From Cavia porcellus (Eukaryota > Chordata > Mammalia > Rodentia > Caviidae): a DNA stretch of 64,000 nucleotides. A program made the translations under genes and the position numbers. The stretch spans positions 32,997,519-33,061,518 of the forward strand of contig NW_026947485.1 in assembly GCF_034190915.1 (NCBI RefSeq). Reading direction: 5' to 3'. Positions within the stretch are counted from its first letter, which is position 1, and each line of letters begins with the position of its first letter. Below the pieces are notes generated by a model. The model ran no database searches and had not been told where the DNA came from. It saw only the letters and a program-made list of their open reading frames with translations. Shown piece after piece: positions 45,601-58,043 of this stretch.

Positions 45601-46081
45601 GTCTGATCATAGGCTCAGAGAATAGCAGTACACAGTGTGACATCTAAGGGGGAATCTCCTTCTGAGAGCTGCAGCCATTGTTGATTCCCTATGATCTTGT
45701 TTTGAAGTCCTACATTACTTCCATTGTTTTGTTGGATTGGGTTTTATTTTCTTTTGTTTTGTTTCATTATGTCAAATCCAATGGCATGAGCAGCTAAATA
45801 TTATGGTAGCAATTTGGGATTTACTGTTGGCTTGTTTTTAAGTCCTTTACTGCATTCATTGTTCTGTCTTGTTGTTTCTATTCTATTCTGTTCTATTTGA
45901 TTTTTACAATGTCCCAAACGATCTGCAGCTATTTTGAAGACATCAAAAGGCATTATGGTTACTATTGTTGGTTTTGTAATATTTTGAAGTCCTGTCTCTC
46001 TTACACTGGTTTGTCTTTATTGGTTTTATTCTACTTTATCCTCTTTAAAATAAATAAATAAACATAAAAATTTTAAAAAAC
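45600..46081 (+). mobile_element. Half-L1-like 3' UTR, copy 4 (plus strand)
   Basis: The only copy in sense orientation. Units are keyed by GCCATTGTTGATTCCCTATG (45672), GGTAGCAATTTGGGATTTAC (45804) and TACTATTGTTGGTTTTGTAA (45960), periods about 134 and 156, each followed by TTGAAGTCC-type text. It ends TCCTCTTTAAAATAAATAAATA and an A-rich tail, which fixes the family's 3' end. Confidence 0.8.
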
Positions 46082-46499
46082 AAGAAACTAATAATATCAT
46101 TTATTGTGTTATCATTAGGTGCTATGTACTGAAAGAAACACTTTCTAGGAGACACTTCATTTAATTTATTTCCAAATTCTATGTGGTCAGGGGGGGAAGC
46201 TGAAACCCAGAAATGGTAAGTACATTTCATCCAGAGATGCAGTTGAGATTAGACTTGTCTCCTAGGGTTATACCAAAGGCTACAGTGCTCTTAAGTAATA
46301 CATCCAATACTTAGTTTCTAAACTTTAGGTTTTAAAAGATAATAAAATTTTCAGAAATTTCTATAAAGTAGCCATATTTTATTTTGCCAAGTATGAACAT
46401 TAACAAATCAGTAATGTAAGAGATAAACCCTACTATTTCTTGCCATCATTATGTAATCAAATAAAATATTTCACACTCAAAAAGTAGAAGATTCTAGAT

Positions 46500-48450
46500 T
46501 CAGAATAAAGAACAGTATCCCACGTGGATTTATTTGACTTTATGAAAATTGCTTTAGCCGCTCTGCTGTCCAGGACAGTGTCACAGTATCAGCTCAGATT
46601 TGGTCTTTGCCTATTGCTGTTTGGGTTACTTATCAATGTAGAAAGCAAAATAAGCATTGGTGAAAGATTGTCCATCTTGTTACACTAATTGTAGGCTCCA
46701 TTTCTGCCACTATGATTACTTTGCATGTGGATCTATTGAGACAGAATTGGGATGGCTGCAGAAAAAACTGACATGTACCAAATAAGGCACCTTGTCCACC
46801 AGATTATTGAGACCCTCTTTCTCAGCATGCCTTGTATTAGAAATCTACGTGAATCTCAAATATCTTCATGTTTTGCACCCATTCCTAGAAATTACCCGCC
46901 TATTTCTACAGAATTCCTTGTTACCTTTTTTCTGTTCTTGTTCTTCCCAAATACTTTAGCTACTGTCACCTCTTTGGATACAAGCACTAAGTTGTCTATC
47001 AGGGTAAATTGGTATATGAAACCATGTCTCATTGGTCATAAGATGGGCACATGGATGTAGTGCCTACAGTGTGGCTTTCTGGAAGGACTTTCTTTTCCCA
47101 GTCTTTCAGGACTACCCCTAAACAGGCTATGACATAACCAGCTCTCCGTATAGTTAATGGCAGTAGTCTAGGAAGCAGGTCAGTAGACCAGCCCATGTAT
47201 TCTCTTCCTCTGACAATGAGTAACTGAGACCTCTGCAGAATGTCCCTCCCAGACTTCCTAGGGCCATCTTAGTGGAACCATTTCCAATGGGCAGTGGAAT
47301 GCCATTGTACATATGGTGTTTTAGGATATGGTCAGTTTGATAACATAAAGTTCATGGTAGGCAGCCACTTGCTTTCCCATGGCCAGGTGTTCAGTACTTG
47401 CTGGGTTCAGTAGCCATTCTATATCAGCCTTCCTGATGGATAGCTATGGTTCAAAAACTTGCCGCAACCATACTCAAAGTCTGAAGAGAAGTGTTTGTGC
47501 TTCTCTTGCTAAGTTTAGCCAGAGACTTCACTCAGCATTGCTACATGCTCTAAACACTTTCAGTCCAGTTGGATACAATTGGTGATGGGACTGAATGGGT
47601 AACAATTTGAATAGCAATCCAATTTTTCTGAAAAAAGTTTTCAAAATTAAAGCTGGAAGCTTCATGGGTAGCCCAAAATGTGGGCCAGAAAGGTGTAGTT
47701 ATGCTGTTTTAGACTCCGAAGAGGCTCATCAAACCTTTATGCCTCTTTGTGGAATGTGGGACTGGTGAAATATTTGTCTCACACACTAGAAGAACTAGTG
47801 TGTCATATACTCAGACTCCTTATACTTGGAACTGTTGCTGCTCCCTGAATCCAGATTCAAGCAGTGTGATACCAGTGACAAATGGGCAGTCTGATATTCT
47901 TCAGACTATCAAGGAAATCAAGGCCCTGTGCTGCATTGTGAGAAAAACCAAGAAAGTGGGTAGAGAGAGCCCTTGTAAAATATATGGTAGTCTCATTCAC
48001 ACAAAGGCAACCTGTTCATGTTTGTCTTTTCAGATTCCTTCCCCATCTTTTTGGGTAATTATTCATAATGATTAAGCAGTACTTTCTGGTTTCTATAGTC
48101 CTGTGATTCCATCTTTTCTAAGATATCAAGAAGCTAATATCCGCTTCCATCACTGCATCCTGTATTGACATCATCATTTGAGAGCCTTTCAAGGCTCCCA
48201 ATAATTTCTAGGTGCCTTGGTAAAATGTCATCCAGGTCTTTCTAAAGGTCTAATTGGAAGATGATGATGAATTTGAGCATTCATGTTAGTAGCACATGAC
48301 ATGAATTGCCAGAGTCTATTTTTCCCTGGCCGGGAGTTTGCTTGTGCTTTTATGAAATATATGGGTAACTCAATCCCTGATTCCCATTTTTAGAGTCTTT
48401 TTTCTAAAACTATGCTCAATTCAAGATCTTGGGAAGAAACAGATATGTTT
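46500..48450 (-). mobile_element. Possible ERVL-MaLR internal remnant, antisense
   Basis: This 1.9 kb block abuts an antisense MaLR LTR at its high-coordinate side, the position expected for internal sequence downstream of a 5' LTR on minus. Minus-strand text between about 47050 and 47600 keeps stretches of protein-like codons interrupted by stops. No signature motif of protease, polymerase or envelope was recognised, and no 3' LTR was found near 46500. Low confidence. Confidence 0.3.
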
Positions 48451-48454
48451 TAGT

Positions 48455-48892
48455 TTCATGTTGCTATAATAAGATTCCCGAGACTAAGTTATAAAGAAAA
48501 GATATATATTTATCTCATAGTTTAGTGGCTGAATGTCCAAAATTGAGTGGCCCCTCTGGTGAGGAGCCTTTTGGTTGCATCACAGCATGTCGAATGGTGA
48601 CACAACAGAAGCATGGGTCAGAAGGCAAGTTGTGAGTGCAGCAGATACCGGACATGTAGAGGTGACCTTGTTTATTGCAACCTGCTCTCTTGGAAACTAA
48701 TTCATCCCCTAAGATCTAACCCACTTCCATAGAATTGATCCTTGATGGTGACAAAGCCACACTGACTTAACTATCTAATAACTTACTAGGCCCTCCTTTA
48801 GTTAAAAGTTCATCTGCTCTCATTTACATTACACAAAGAATTTTCTAGCAAATCAAACTTTTGGGGACAAAACATACCCAAACCACAGCAAG
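48455..48892 (-). mobile_element. MaLR-type LTR, antisense
   Basis: TAGTTTCATGTTGCTATAATA, ATTTATCTCATAGTTTAGTGG, CTCTGGTGAGGAGCC, CTAGGCCCTCCTTTAG, TTTGGGGACAAAACATACCC, AAACCACAGCA. Confidence 0.75.
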
Positions 48893-49900
48893 ATGATACA
48901 CTTAAACAGGATAAAATTGTAAGGCTTAATGAGGGGAGCCACAGTTAATATGATGTTTGAATAGGCAAGAGGAAAGATTGTTCCGGAACCAGAAGCATTT
49001 GTGGGAGCAGAATGCTTAGCAGCAACTCTTGCCTTGCAAAGAGAAATGCAGTCACTTTTAAAATCATACTTTGGCAAGAAAGGATATAGTGCCTTCTTCT
49101 TCTCCCACATTTCAGTCAAGACCCTGATGCTTTCCTTTGGTTAAAATCCATCTGGGTGCCAGCTGTTAAGAACTCTTAGTGCCCATGCCCACAGAGAAGT
49201 CTTCTGGTGGATACACAACAGAGCGGGAAGTGGAGAGTGGATCTGGAGGGCAGATGAAAAGACCCAGAACTTAGGCAAAGGACTTGTTTCTGTATCTGTC
49301 TCACTGGGAAATCATGGCAGCTTTTTTGAGCAGAGACATGTTTTCATTGAATTAGGTTTGAGGTGACAGTGGCAGGTGACTTAGAGTGTGGTAATTCAAA
49401 GAAGAGAGATACTCTGAGAGGCCACCTGTCTGAACATTCTGCCATAGAAGCATCATAACGGGTTGGAGAGGCTGGGGATGATGTTGGACGGACAGTATTC
49501 AGTGCATCCATATACCCATGCCCTTTATGCCAGAAAGGTGCCAGAGAGCTGCTGTTTAAAGATGCCCTTGTACCTGATACTGTTTTAGTGAATCCAGGGA
49601 GGAGGCTGTGAGAGGAGCCACATGCTACCCTAGACTACCACAGAGTTTTGCTTTTGAAGTTAGAAATCCAAATAGATGTAAAGAGCATTTGGTCTTTCTT
49701 CATTTCTATGCACATAGAAATTTTATATTAAAATAAAAAGAAATTCACTTGTGCATATAAAGGAGAAATGATTTTCTTTAGGTCCCTTGTTTGACAAACA
49801 CTCCATCAGAACTTTCTTCTTGCCCATGTAAATAACAGTATCTACTTTAACAATCTTCAACAGTGGTGAAATTTGATGCCAGGAGTGGTAGCAACAATAA
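48892..49900. other. Unassigned sequence
   Basis: No gene or named repeat found. A short minus ORF at 48853-49119 has no motif. Confidence 0.4.
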
Positions 49901-50110
49901 TAATAATAATGTTTATTGAGTACTTATGATGATTGAGGTAGTGTGAGTTGCAGTATTGCCTGATTGATCACCATTAACAGCTCCATGAAATGACATTATT
50001 TGTCTATTGTAGATGAGGAAACAGTAGCTCAGACAACCCCAATGTCACACAAAAAAGAAACAAAATTGATTCTTTAGAACAGCACTGACTAACCTTGAGG
50101 CCTATACTTC
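49889..50110 (-). repeat. (AAT)n and antisense MIR
   Basis: (AAT)n at about 49892-49910, then TTTATTGAGTACTTATGATG, TGTAGATGAGGAAACAGTAG, CTCAGACAACCCCAATGTCAC: antisense MIR order. Confidence 0.6.
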
Positions 50111-50449
50111 TATTCTCAATTCTCTGTTGTATCTCAGTGGTACATTATTTCAGGATAAATTTATCCTCATGATTATCAATTGCCTTTCAGTTTTAGTCAT
50201 CCCAGGACAGGTCATTTGAAGACTCCTCAAGAATGGCAAAATCTCTGGATGCTCAAGTCTCTAATATAATAAGGCATACTATTTGCATTCAACCTATGTA
50301 TGTCTTTTCATATACTTTATATAATTTCTAGATTACTTATAATTTCTAATATTATGTAAATAGTTTTATGCAGATGTTTTTTAGCATTTCCCATCCACTA
50401 TAGATTGAGTGGGTGAATACAGAACCCATGGATACAGAAACCTGACTCT

Positions 50450-50457
50450 TTGTGTGT

Positions 50458-50494
<37 letters not shown>
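50450..50494 (+). repeat. (TG)n microsatellite
   Basis: TG run with one TA interruption. Confidence 0.95.
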
Positions 50495-50495
<1 letters not shown>

Positions 50496-50904
50496 ATGTG
50501 TACTTGTGTATGCATTTAATGCATATGAACCTTTAGTTGCATCCAATGGTGCATCAAATTCAAGTTTTTATTCATAATTATTTGTTGGATAAGAAATCAG
50601 GTTTTGACTTAGTTGTTTAGGTCATAAATAAAAGTGTATAAAATATCTATAGGTGTATAAAATATCTAAAATATTTATACTATTTCATTTTATGCTCCTC
50701 TAGGACCCTCGCAGGGAAATGATAACAGAGCTTGAGATTACACAATAATAAACAAAATGAGAAAATTATTCTCGTACTGAAAGGCTACATTTACACTTGC
50801 TTTACTACTTTCATACAAAGTAGCTCATTGGATGCAGAATTTTGTCAAGAGTAACAAATTACCTACTTATATTTTCAGGTTAATTTGTTCAGTTAAAAAA
50901 TACT

Positions 50905-51105
50905 GTTGAGTGGGGATTGGTGGCACTTACTTATAATCCCTGTACCCTGGGAGGCTGAGGCAGAAGGATCACAAGTTTGAGCCTAGCCTTAATGACTCAG
51001 TGAAATCCTGTCTCAGAATAAAAATATGAAAAGAATTAGAGATGTAGCTCAGTGCAAAAACCCTGGGCTTAACCCCTTGTACAACCACTACCACTACCAT
51101 CAAAA
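50905..51105 (+). repeat. Chimeric B1-ID (MEN-like) SINE
   Basis: B1 half: GGTGGCACTTACTTATAATC, TGGGAGGCTGAGGCAGAAGG, TGAAATCCTGTCTCAGAATA. ID half: AGAGATGTAGCTCAGTGCAAA, AACCCTGGGCTTAACCCC. Short flanks ACTGTTGA (about 50902) and CCTGTTGA (about 51106) could be a duplication. Such B1+ID dimers are described from squirrels and relatives. Confidence 0.85.
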
Positions 51106-51114
51106 CCCTGTTGA

Positions 51115-54100
51115 TCAACTAATATTTCTCAGTTTCTCTTCTCAGTAATGGAACACACTCAAAGGTAAAATATACAAGTACTGGGACAATAAATTCAGAG
51201 CAGAGGGAGAACAAAGGTCTAGCCACATCCTACTGACACTTCATGGTTCTGCTAAAAAGTAAGTAGAAAACTGACTAAATTCTAAATTGATGTTGGAAAA
51301 GGCATAATAATTTGACATATTCATAGCACCTGAGATACAAGTATTAATTCAATTTTGGTTGACATCATGGCACACCAGAATGCTGCTTTGTCCGAGTTTG
51401 CTAAACTATGAAATTTTGCCTTGTAACACTAGCTCTAGTCTAATTCTTACTTTTTCACTCCACTCAGAAATCCAGAAAATAATTCCCATGTAAATTTTCC
51501 TTGAAAGGGGATTATGTGTAGTAGAAATAAATCTATCTTCCTGCAGGAAGGAAATAATAGTATCATTTTCCTATGTCTATTCCACGTTTAGCATAAAAAC
51601 CATAAACAATTCCTCAAATAATCATTTGGGAATGGCACATGCCATCTAATCCTTCCTAAGAATAAGGTCAGTGGAGATACATTATAAAAATATTTCTCAT
51701 GAAGAAAATATTTTCTATGTATCTTTGAAAATCTCTTGCATTACATTAATGTATGTTAGTACTCAGCCTTCATCAGAGGGTATGATGGTGATGTCAAATC
51801 GATCATCAATTATCAGTGCCCAAAGAGCTTAGCTGGAAACACTCCCTGGCTTTGTAGTGCACACTGTGTACCACTTAGTAAACCACTGATACCGCAAGGT
51901 ACCAAACTCATCCAGGGAGAAGAAATCACATTTTGGTACCGAACAGGTTTTCTATCTGATTTGTGCCCAGAACATGTAAAAAACATAGCAGATTGCATGC
52001 TGTATTGAGTAAGGAACATACATATGCATTTAAATCACTTATGTTTTTCTTTTTTATGATGCATTGGTGAATTGTATTCCTCATACATTTGCAATTAGAA
52101 AGCAGAACAGATGCAGTGTCTTTGGTTAAAGTGATATGTCCATTAAAATAACCTGTACTACCAAGAAATTGTTTCCTTTAACAAGGGGGTCTGGCCATTG
52201 TCCTGCTGTTTTTGAACCATTTAAATAGACTTTGAAGAAAAACATGTGTGTCTTCAGGAAATGTTAATTGAGTATGGAAGTCAGAAAATTTTTGTGAGAG
52301 ATAAGGGTTTATGTGTCTGCTATTTTGTTGCTGCTGTTTTCTCTTTTCAAATTCCTTTTAGAAGTGAGACATTGTCAAACCAACATTAATTCCTTCAATA
52401 TCACATTTCCCCCTTTAATTGGCATGAATAAATAAAACCTATCTATAGTGGAAAAGAAGTCATATCTTTTTTTTTTTTTAAACCAAGCTATTCTACTATA
52501 AAAGTCAAGACTCAGATACCATATACTTGGTGGTCAAATCATATTTATTAGCATTGAATCATTGTTTGGATCAAAATAAAATGTGGGCTTTGATTTTGAT
52601 GAATGTCAGATTTTTGAAATGTGCAGGTTTACTCATCTGGGACAGACTGTGACAGGAGCATGGTACTCAGCAGACCATTCTTTAGTGCAGTATGTGAACT
52701 CAACTGACCTAATTATCCATCTCCTCCCCTACTGCTAACGACAGCTGTGGTAACCTTTTCACCATTTTCTTCTTGCAGTGCCGATGCACTTGACATAGAC
52801 AAAACTCAAACTCATCTGTAAGCATATACATACTCATCGCTTGTGCCACTGTAACTTAACACCTTTGTTTTTGAGTGACCAATGCTTGTAGATAGATCTC
52901 CAAGTTCAGAGTTACCATTTTTTAAAGAAAGATTTAACAACAACCTGTAGACTGTACATAGTTTGAAAGGATAGAATGATTTAATGTAAATTCCATTTAT
53001 GATAAATTATTGCCAAAATAACAATTCCTCATTGCTATCAAAATATTGAGAAGGCTGATGTGGAAAGAGATGTTGGCGCAGAGAATGTTATGACAATCAT
53101 GACACTGAATCTAGTAATGTGTGTTCTTCTAGAGGCAGTCTTTAGCATTCATTGAGGGCACCTGTTACACTTTGGGAGACAGGTGGAGAGAAGATTCTTT
53201 CACACTCTTAACCAGACACGTATAACCGGTTAGTGTGGTTATTCAACTGAGCACTAGCAAATGCGCTTGGGAATTGCTTCTCTTGGCTTTGAGCTTTGTA
53301 TTTATTAAAATATAGAAGAGCTAGGGTTCTGTTTTTGCTGTAAAAGCTTATTGTCATTTCATTTTGTTTTTCTTGTTCTACTAGTCATGGCTCTGAATTT
53401 CTATTTCTACAATAAGCTTACTAAATATACACTATCTGTTGAGAGCATGGCTTTAAAATTTATTTAGGAGATATAAAGACATACTTAGGTCAAGCTTTAT
53501 GAGCTGATTTGACCAAAGAATTCCTAGTCATTGATTTTCTATTTGTAAAAGACAGAGAATAGTAAATTTCATTCAATTTCACAATATAATCTGTATTTCC
53601 CAAATATTCATGTTTTATACTTGCTTTAAAGGTTTATTTAAAATGTTGACTGAGCAATTATTATCAAGTTATTGACAGATTCATATCAGAGATATTATAA
53701 TAAGAGTAATAAATTCAACATATTAAATTGATACTTTATTGGCTAATTAATTGCTTCTACATGCATATTATGTGAATAGGCACACAGAAAGTATGCTAGG
53801 GAGCCATTATGGAATAGCTTTCAATATTGATAGAAATCTGCCTAGTTAAGGTTATACACATAAATCCTATTTGAAACTGATTTTCAAGGATTGTTTATAG
53901 GGCTTTTGATTGCTTCATTAGACTACTTTCATGTTACAGTACAATTTTTATTATAAAGTAATATACATAAAATTGTAGTTAATATATTTTATTCAAGATA
54001 TTTGTTAAGCCAATAGATTGTAACTACTCTTGTCACAGAAGGAAATGGTTACCTACGAAATGAAAGATATGTTAATTTGTTCCATTATGGTAACAAGTTT

Positions 54101-54430
54101 ACTTTATATACACATATGATATATATATGTGTATATATTACATACATATGTTTATATACAACATGTTTATGCATATGCAAATGTAAATATTTATATACCT
54201 GTATACACATATAACAACATCAGGTTGGGTAAGTCAAATTGTAATATCATTATGATCTCGAAAACAGAAAGTTGGGTTCTTTTGGATTTTTAAGATAATC
54301 ACTTGATATTCAGTGTAAATGCCTTAATGCTATAATAGCCAAACATACACAGAAAGTTCAGTGCTCCATGATGTTTGAAAATGCTCTTGAATTTATAAAA
54401 TATCATTGTCCCAACCTGAAAAGTATTTAA
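51115..54430. other. Unique AT-rich stretch
   Basis: 3.3 kb with no gene and no mobile element that I can name. A TA-rich purine/pyrimidine alternation (ATATATATGTGTATATAT) lies at 54118-54140. Confidence 0.45.
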
Positions 54431-55064
54431 AGCCAAATTCATTTATTTTTTGAATTTTTTATATTAAAGAGAATAAAACAAAAGAAAATAGAATAAGGCA
54501 AATCAGAATAGAACAATGCAAGCTATACAGGACTTCAAAACAAGACAACAGTAAATAAATAATGGCTAACATAATGTCTCTCATTTTCTTCAAAATAGCT
54601 GACCATACCTTTACACATAATAAATCGAACAATACAAAGCAGACTAGAAACAATCAAAAGAATAAAAGCATTATAGGACTTCAAAACAAGATAACAGGTA
54701 ATGAACAATGGCTAACATAATGTCTCTTGTTTTATTTAAAGTATCTGTCTATAGGAACACACATAATAGAATCAAATAAAACAAAATAGAATAAAACCAA
54801 CCAAAACAAAAGAATGAAACCATTATAGGCAAGATAAGAAAGATAATAGGAAAAACAAGATAGAATAAAACCAAACCAACAAAATTATGAAAACAATACA
54901 AGAATTCAAAACAATATAATAGGAAATTAACAGTGGTTACCACTTTCCCTTTTCAGGCATTACCTCCCCTATCACTTTCATAATATCTATTGTGCTTTTT
55001 GGATTCCACTAACTCCTTCAGTTTTTTATGCTAGGGAGATAACTTGGTGTTCATCTGAATGAGT

Positions 55065-55180
55065 CCAAACCATTTCACCAATGAGCATGATCTCCAGTTG
55101 CATCCATTTATCTACAAGAGCCTTGAGATTATCCTACTTTATAGCTGGGTAGCTTTCCATTATATTAAAACACCTTATCT
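55065..55180 (-). pseudogene. ORF2 C-terminal relic in copy 5
   Basis: Minus-strand translation: I-M-E-S-Y-P-A-I-K, a stop, D-N-L-K-A-L-V-D-K-W-M-Q-L-E-I-M. It corresponds to the same ORF2p C-terminal motif as in copy 3 (23921-24000) and is preserved better at W-M-Q-L-E. Confidence 0.75.
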
Positions 55181-55539
55181 TTGTTATCCATTCTGTGTTT
55201 GAAGGGCAAGTTACCTTTGCTTTTTTCTGGTTTCCTGCCACATGGAAAAATTATTTTCTCCCCTTTGATTTTCAGTCTATGAATTTCCTTTCAAGTTAAG
55301 TGTTTTTGTTGCACGGTGCACTGATGGATCTTGTTTCTTGATCCACTCTCCCTGCGTTTCTTTATATTGGTGAATTAAGGCCATCTATATTAACTGGCAC
55401 GTACTGATTCATCTCTCCTGTGCTATCCTCCTATCCTCCTGCTGTTGGCCCTCCACTTTTCCCTTTCATTCAATTGCCTGTCTTGTTTGGAGATCCTCCT
55501 CTGCTGCTGTTCCTGGAACCATGGTTATCTTTATCTTTC

Positions 55540-56140
55540 TCTAGAATATATTTTAGCATTCTCTGTAGTGTTTGTTTGGTGGTCATGAGTTCCTTCAGTT
55601 TACTTTATCATGGAAGTATCTTATTTTTCCATCAATTTTTAAAGATAGTTTTGCAGGGTATATCAATCTGGGTTGGAAGTTGCTTTCTTTCAGGATTTAA
55701 AACGTTTCACTCCAGATTCTTCTTGACTTGATGGTTTGTGTTGAGATGTCTTCTGTGATTGTGATGGATTTTCCTATATAGATGATCTATTTCTTTTTCT
55801 AACAGCTTTTTAAATTCTGTTCTTGTGCTAAATTCCTGAGATATTGATTCCTATATGTCTGGGTATAACTTTATTTTGATTATGGATGAAGTTGAAGTCT
55901 TACATGCTTTGCTTATCTGTATGCTAGATCCTTTCCCCTTGCTTGGGAAGTTTCTGCTATTGCTTCTGCAAATAGTCTTTATGTCTTTTGTGTTGACCCC
56001 TGAGGTTTTGCTGATATTTATCACTCTTAAATTATTTTTCTTTGTGTTGTCTTGCAAATTGAATTGTTATTTTCTGGTTCCTTGTTATTCTTATGAGATC
56101 TTTTCTTTCATGATTGCTAGCTATAATTCTGTCTTCAAGT
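55540..56140 (-). pseudogene. L1-type ORF1 remnant of copy 5
   Basis: The minus ORF 55851-56057 contains NLRVINISKTSGVNTKDIK, FPSKGKGSSIQI and ends LYPDI, aligning with copy 3 (NLKIKNVSEEAGVNTNET, FPSIGKGNNIQI, STPDI). The C-terminal domain follows in other frames to about 55540. Broken by several stops and shifts. Confidence 0.85.
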
Positions 56141-56370
56141 GAATAATAATATTACATTTAGTAATAGATGGTAATAGTAGACAAATAGATTTGAATGAGG
56201 TCAGTTATTTGGTAAATCTTACAAATGAATATTTAAAAGAAACATGAATCATTTTGGTCAGGATTTTGCCCATTGTTAGCATTGATTCCACCAAATAACC
56301 TGTGTTCTACTGCATAATAGCATAAAAGTTTTGTAGTAGACTATTCTATAAGCAAATTAAAAACCCAATA
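56140..56370. other. Unassigned sequence
   Basis: No feature recognised. Confidence 0.4.
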
Positions 56371-56570
56371 ATAGATAATGTTTCCTGAGTCTAGTTTATG
56401 TGCCAGGCACAGTGAATGACTCATTCAACAATTGCAACTTTGAGAGGTAGAAATAAGACCAAACTAAGGTACGGAGAGCTCAGGGAATGGGCCCAAAGTC
56501 GCACCCAGTGCCAGAAAAGAGCGGAGCCAGACGTTGAAGCTGTATAATGCATAATCTGACTCAAAGTTGT
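56370..56570 (-). repeat. MIR SINE, antisense
   Basis: TTATGTGCCAGGCACAGTGA, ACTCATTCAACAATTGCAAC, AGCTCAGGGAATGGGCCCAA, AGTCGCACCCAGTGCCAG, AGCGGAGCCAGACGTTGAAG follow antisense MIR order. Confidence 0.75.
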
Positions 56571-57700
56571 GAAACCCTACCATGTTTCTAATACATAAGT
56601 CAGTCTCTAATGACATATAATTATATTCTTTAATCATCACAAAATCTGTTTCAACTGTCTCTGGTGAAGTACAGCCATACTGACTTCTAAAAATTTTAAC
56701 CCTTTTAGAATTTTAGAAATATGGGCACAGTGTAAAACTTTTTAAAAAGAGTTATATTCATCCTTATAAACAGGCAATAAGAAATTCAGGATCCAAAGTG
56801 GATTATTTGAACTGAGTTTTCTGATTAGTAGTCCACCATTATCTGGTTAGTAGTCCACCATGATCGTCACTCAATGTGTAGCTGAATAGAAAATGGACTG
56901 TAAAGTGACCCAGGTTGGTCTAATGGCCAGTGTCTTTAGCATATAAACTCAATTCTGGTATGTGCTGTGCTGCAAATTCACACATTGCTACAGAGTGAAT
57001 GATTCACTATAAATGTTACAAAAGTAGAGATCTATAACCAAAAATGACACAGATAATTAAATTTGGGTTAGTAGAAAAATCCTAAAATCAGCACATGTAT
57101 CTTTTTGAGACAATCACCTTTTGCCTTTAAATTTGTTTCAAAAGTACTACAGAATTAAGAAATATGAACTGATGCACACTATTTGTTCTGATTTTTACTT
57201 GAAGCCTATATTGGTTGGCATAATTATCCAATTCTGAGAGAGAAAGAGAATCACCATCACCAAACTACTTGAGCTGACATCAAATTTCTGATTTTCTCTC
57301 TCTCTCCTCTCCGTCCTCTGCTTTCCACTATGTTGGTTTTATGCAGTAATATCTCATTTATCATAGCATCAAGGACAGCTATGTGGACACTTATTCCTTC
57401 TCACTTCAGAAGGGGAAATACAATACACCCCCTGTGTACAACTCCTGGTAGCTCTGTCCTCTAGTGAGTGCTTCATGGCAGATGAGGAGGAGAAGTAGAA
57501 GAGAAATGAGAAAGAGAAGTGCAGGTGATTCAAATAGGAACAAATAACATCTGCAATTGTGGAACTATTTACAAACAAAATCTATTTAACCTTCTTGGGA
57601 TAATTTACATTTTTGTTTAAATGTAAACTATACCAGATTAGATAGTTCTATTAAAAGATAGGAAGTTCAAAAGAGAGAAAATAATAACACAATGCAATAA
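56570..57700. other. Unassigned sequence
   Basis: No gene or named repeat. An 18-base imperfect duplication (AGTAGTCCACCATTATC / AGTAGTCCACCATGATC) sits at 56829-56867. Confidence 0.4.
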
Positions 57701-57705
57701 AATGA

Positions 57706-57895
57706 AGCTGGGAACAGTGGCACATGCCTGTAATCCCAGTACTCTGGGAGATGGAAGCAGGAAGATCACAAATTTAAGCCCCACTTTGGCAGCTTAGTGA
57801 CTTAGCAAGATCCTGTCTCCAAATAAAACACTTAAAAACAATGGCGTGGGCATATAGCTTAGTGCAAAGGCCCTGGGCTCAAACTTCAGTACCAA
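57706..57895 (+). repeat. Chimeric B1-ID (MEN-like) SINE
   Basis: GCTGGGAACAGTGGCACATG then CCTGTAATCCCAGTACTCTG (B1 start), AAGATCCTGTCTCCAAATAA (B1 end), then GGGCATATAGCTTAGTGCAAA and GGCCCTGGGCTCAAAC (ID half). A purine-rich tail follows. Confidence 0.9.
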
Positions 57896-58000
57896 GAAAA
57901 AGGAAAAGAAAAGGAAAGAAAGAAGGAAGGAAGGAAGGACAAAAGAATGAAAGAACAAAGAAGAAAAAGAAAAACAAAAAAGAGAAAGAGAGGAAAAAAA
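57895..58000 (+). repeat. (GGAA)n/purine-rich tail
   Basis: Poly-purine run (AAGGAAGGAAGG core) that is the expanded tail of the preceding SINE. Confidence 0.9.
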
Positions 58001-58043
58001 TGATGGGCGGTCTAGGTAGTTGTCGGGGTTAATTTGTTTTTGT

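Larger units (their letters stand above)
54432..56140 (-). mobile_element. Half-L1 element, copy 5, 5' truncated
   Basis: Minus strand. 3' tail at 54432-54480 (TTAAAGAGAATAAAAC), tandem units at 54480-54950 (TAACATAATGTCTCTCATTTTC near 54568; TAACATAATGTCTCTTGTTT near 54712; period 144), single-copy 3' UTR 54950-55530 colinear with copy 3, and ORF1 55540-56140. The ORF1-to-3' UTR junction is the same as in copy 3, so the lack of ORF2 is a family trait. It stops inside the ORF1 coiled coil; no duplication was identified. Confidence 0.85.

Noticed and set aside
54459..54943. Recurrent hydrophobic peptides of the type F-L-L-x-C-F-E-x-L-Y in the half-L1 3' UTR units, on minus (also 17384-17635)
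   Set aside because: They recur because the DNA units recur and are T-rich; starts and lengths differ between copies and there is no sign of codon-level constraint.
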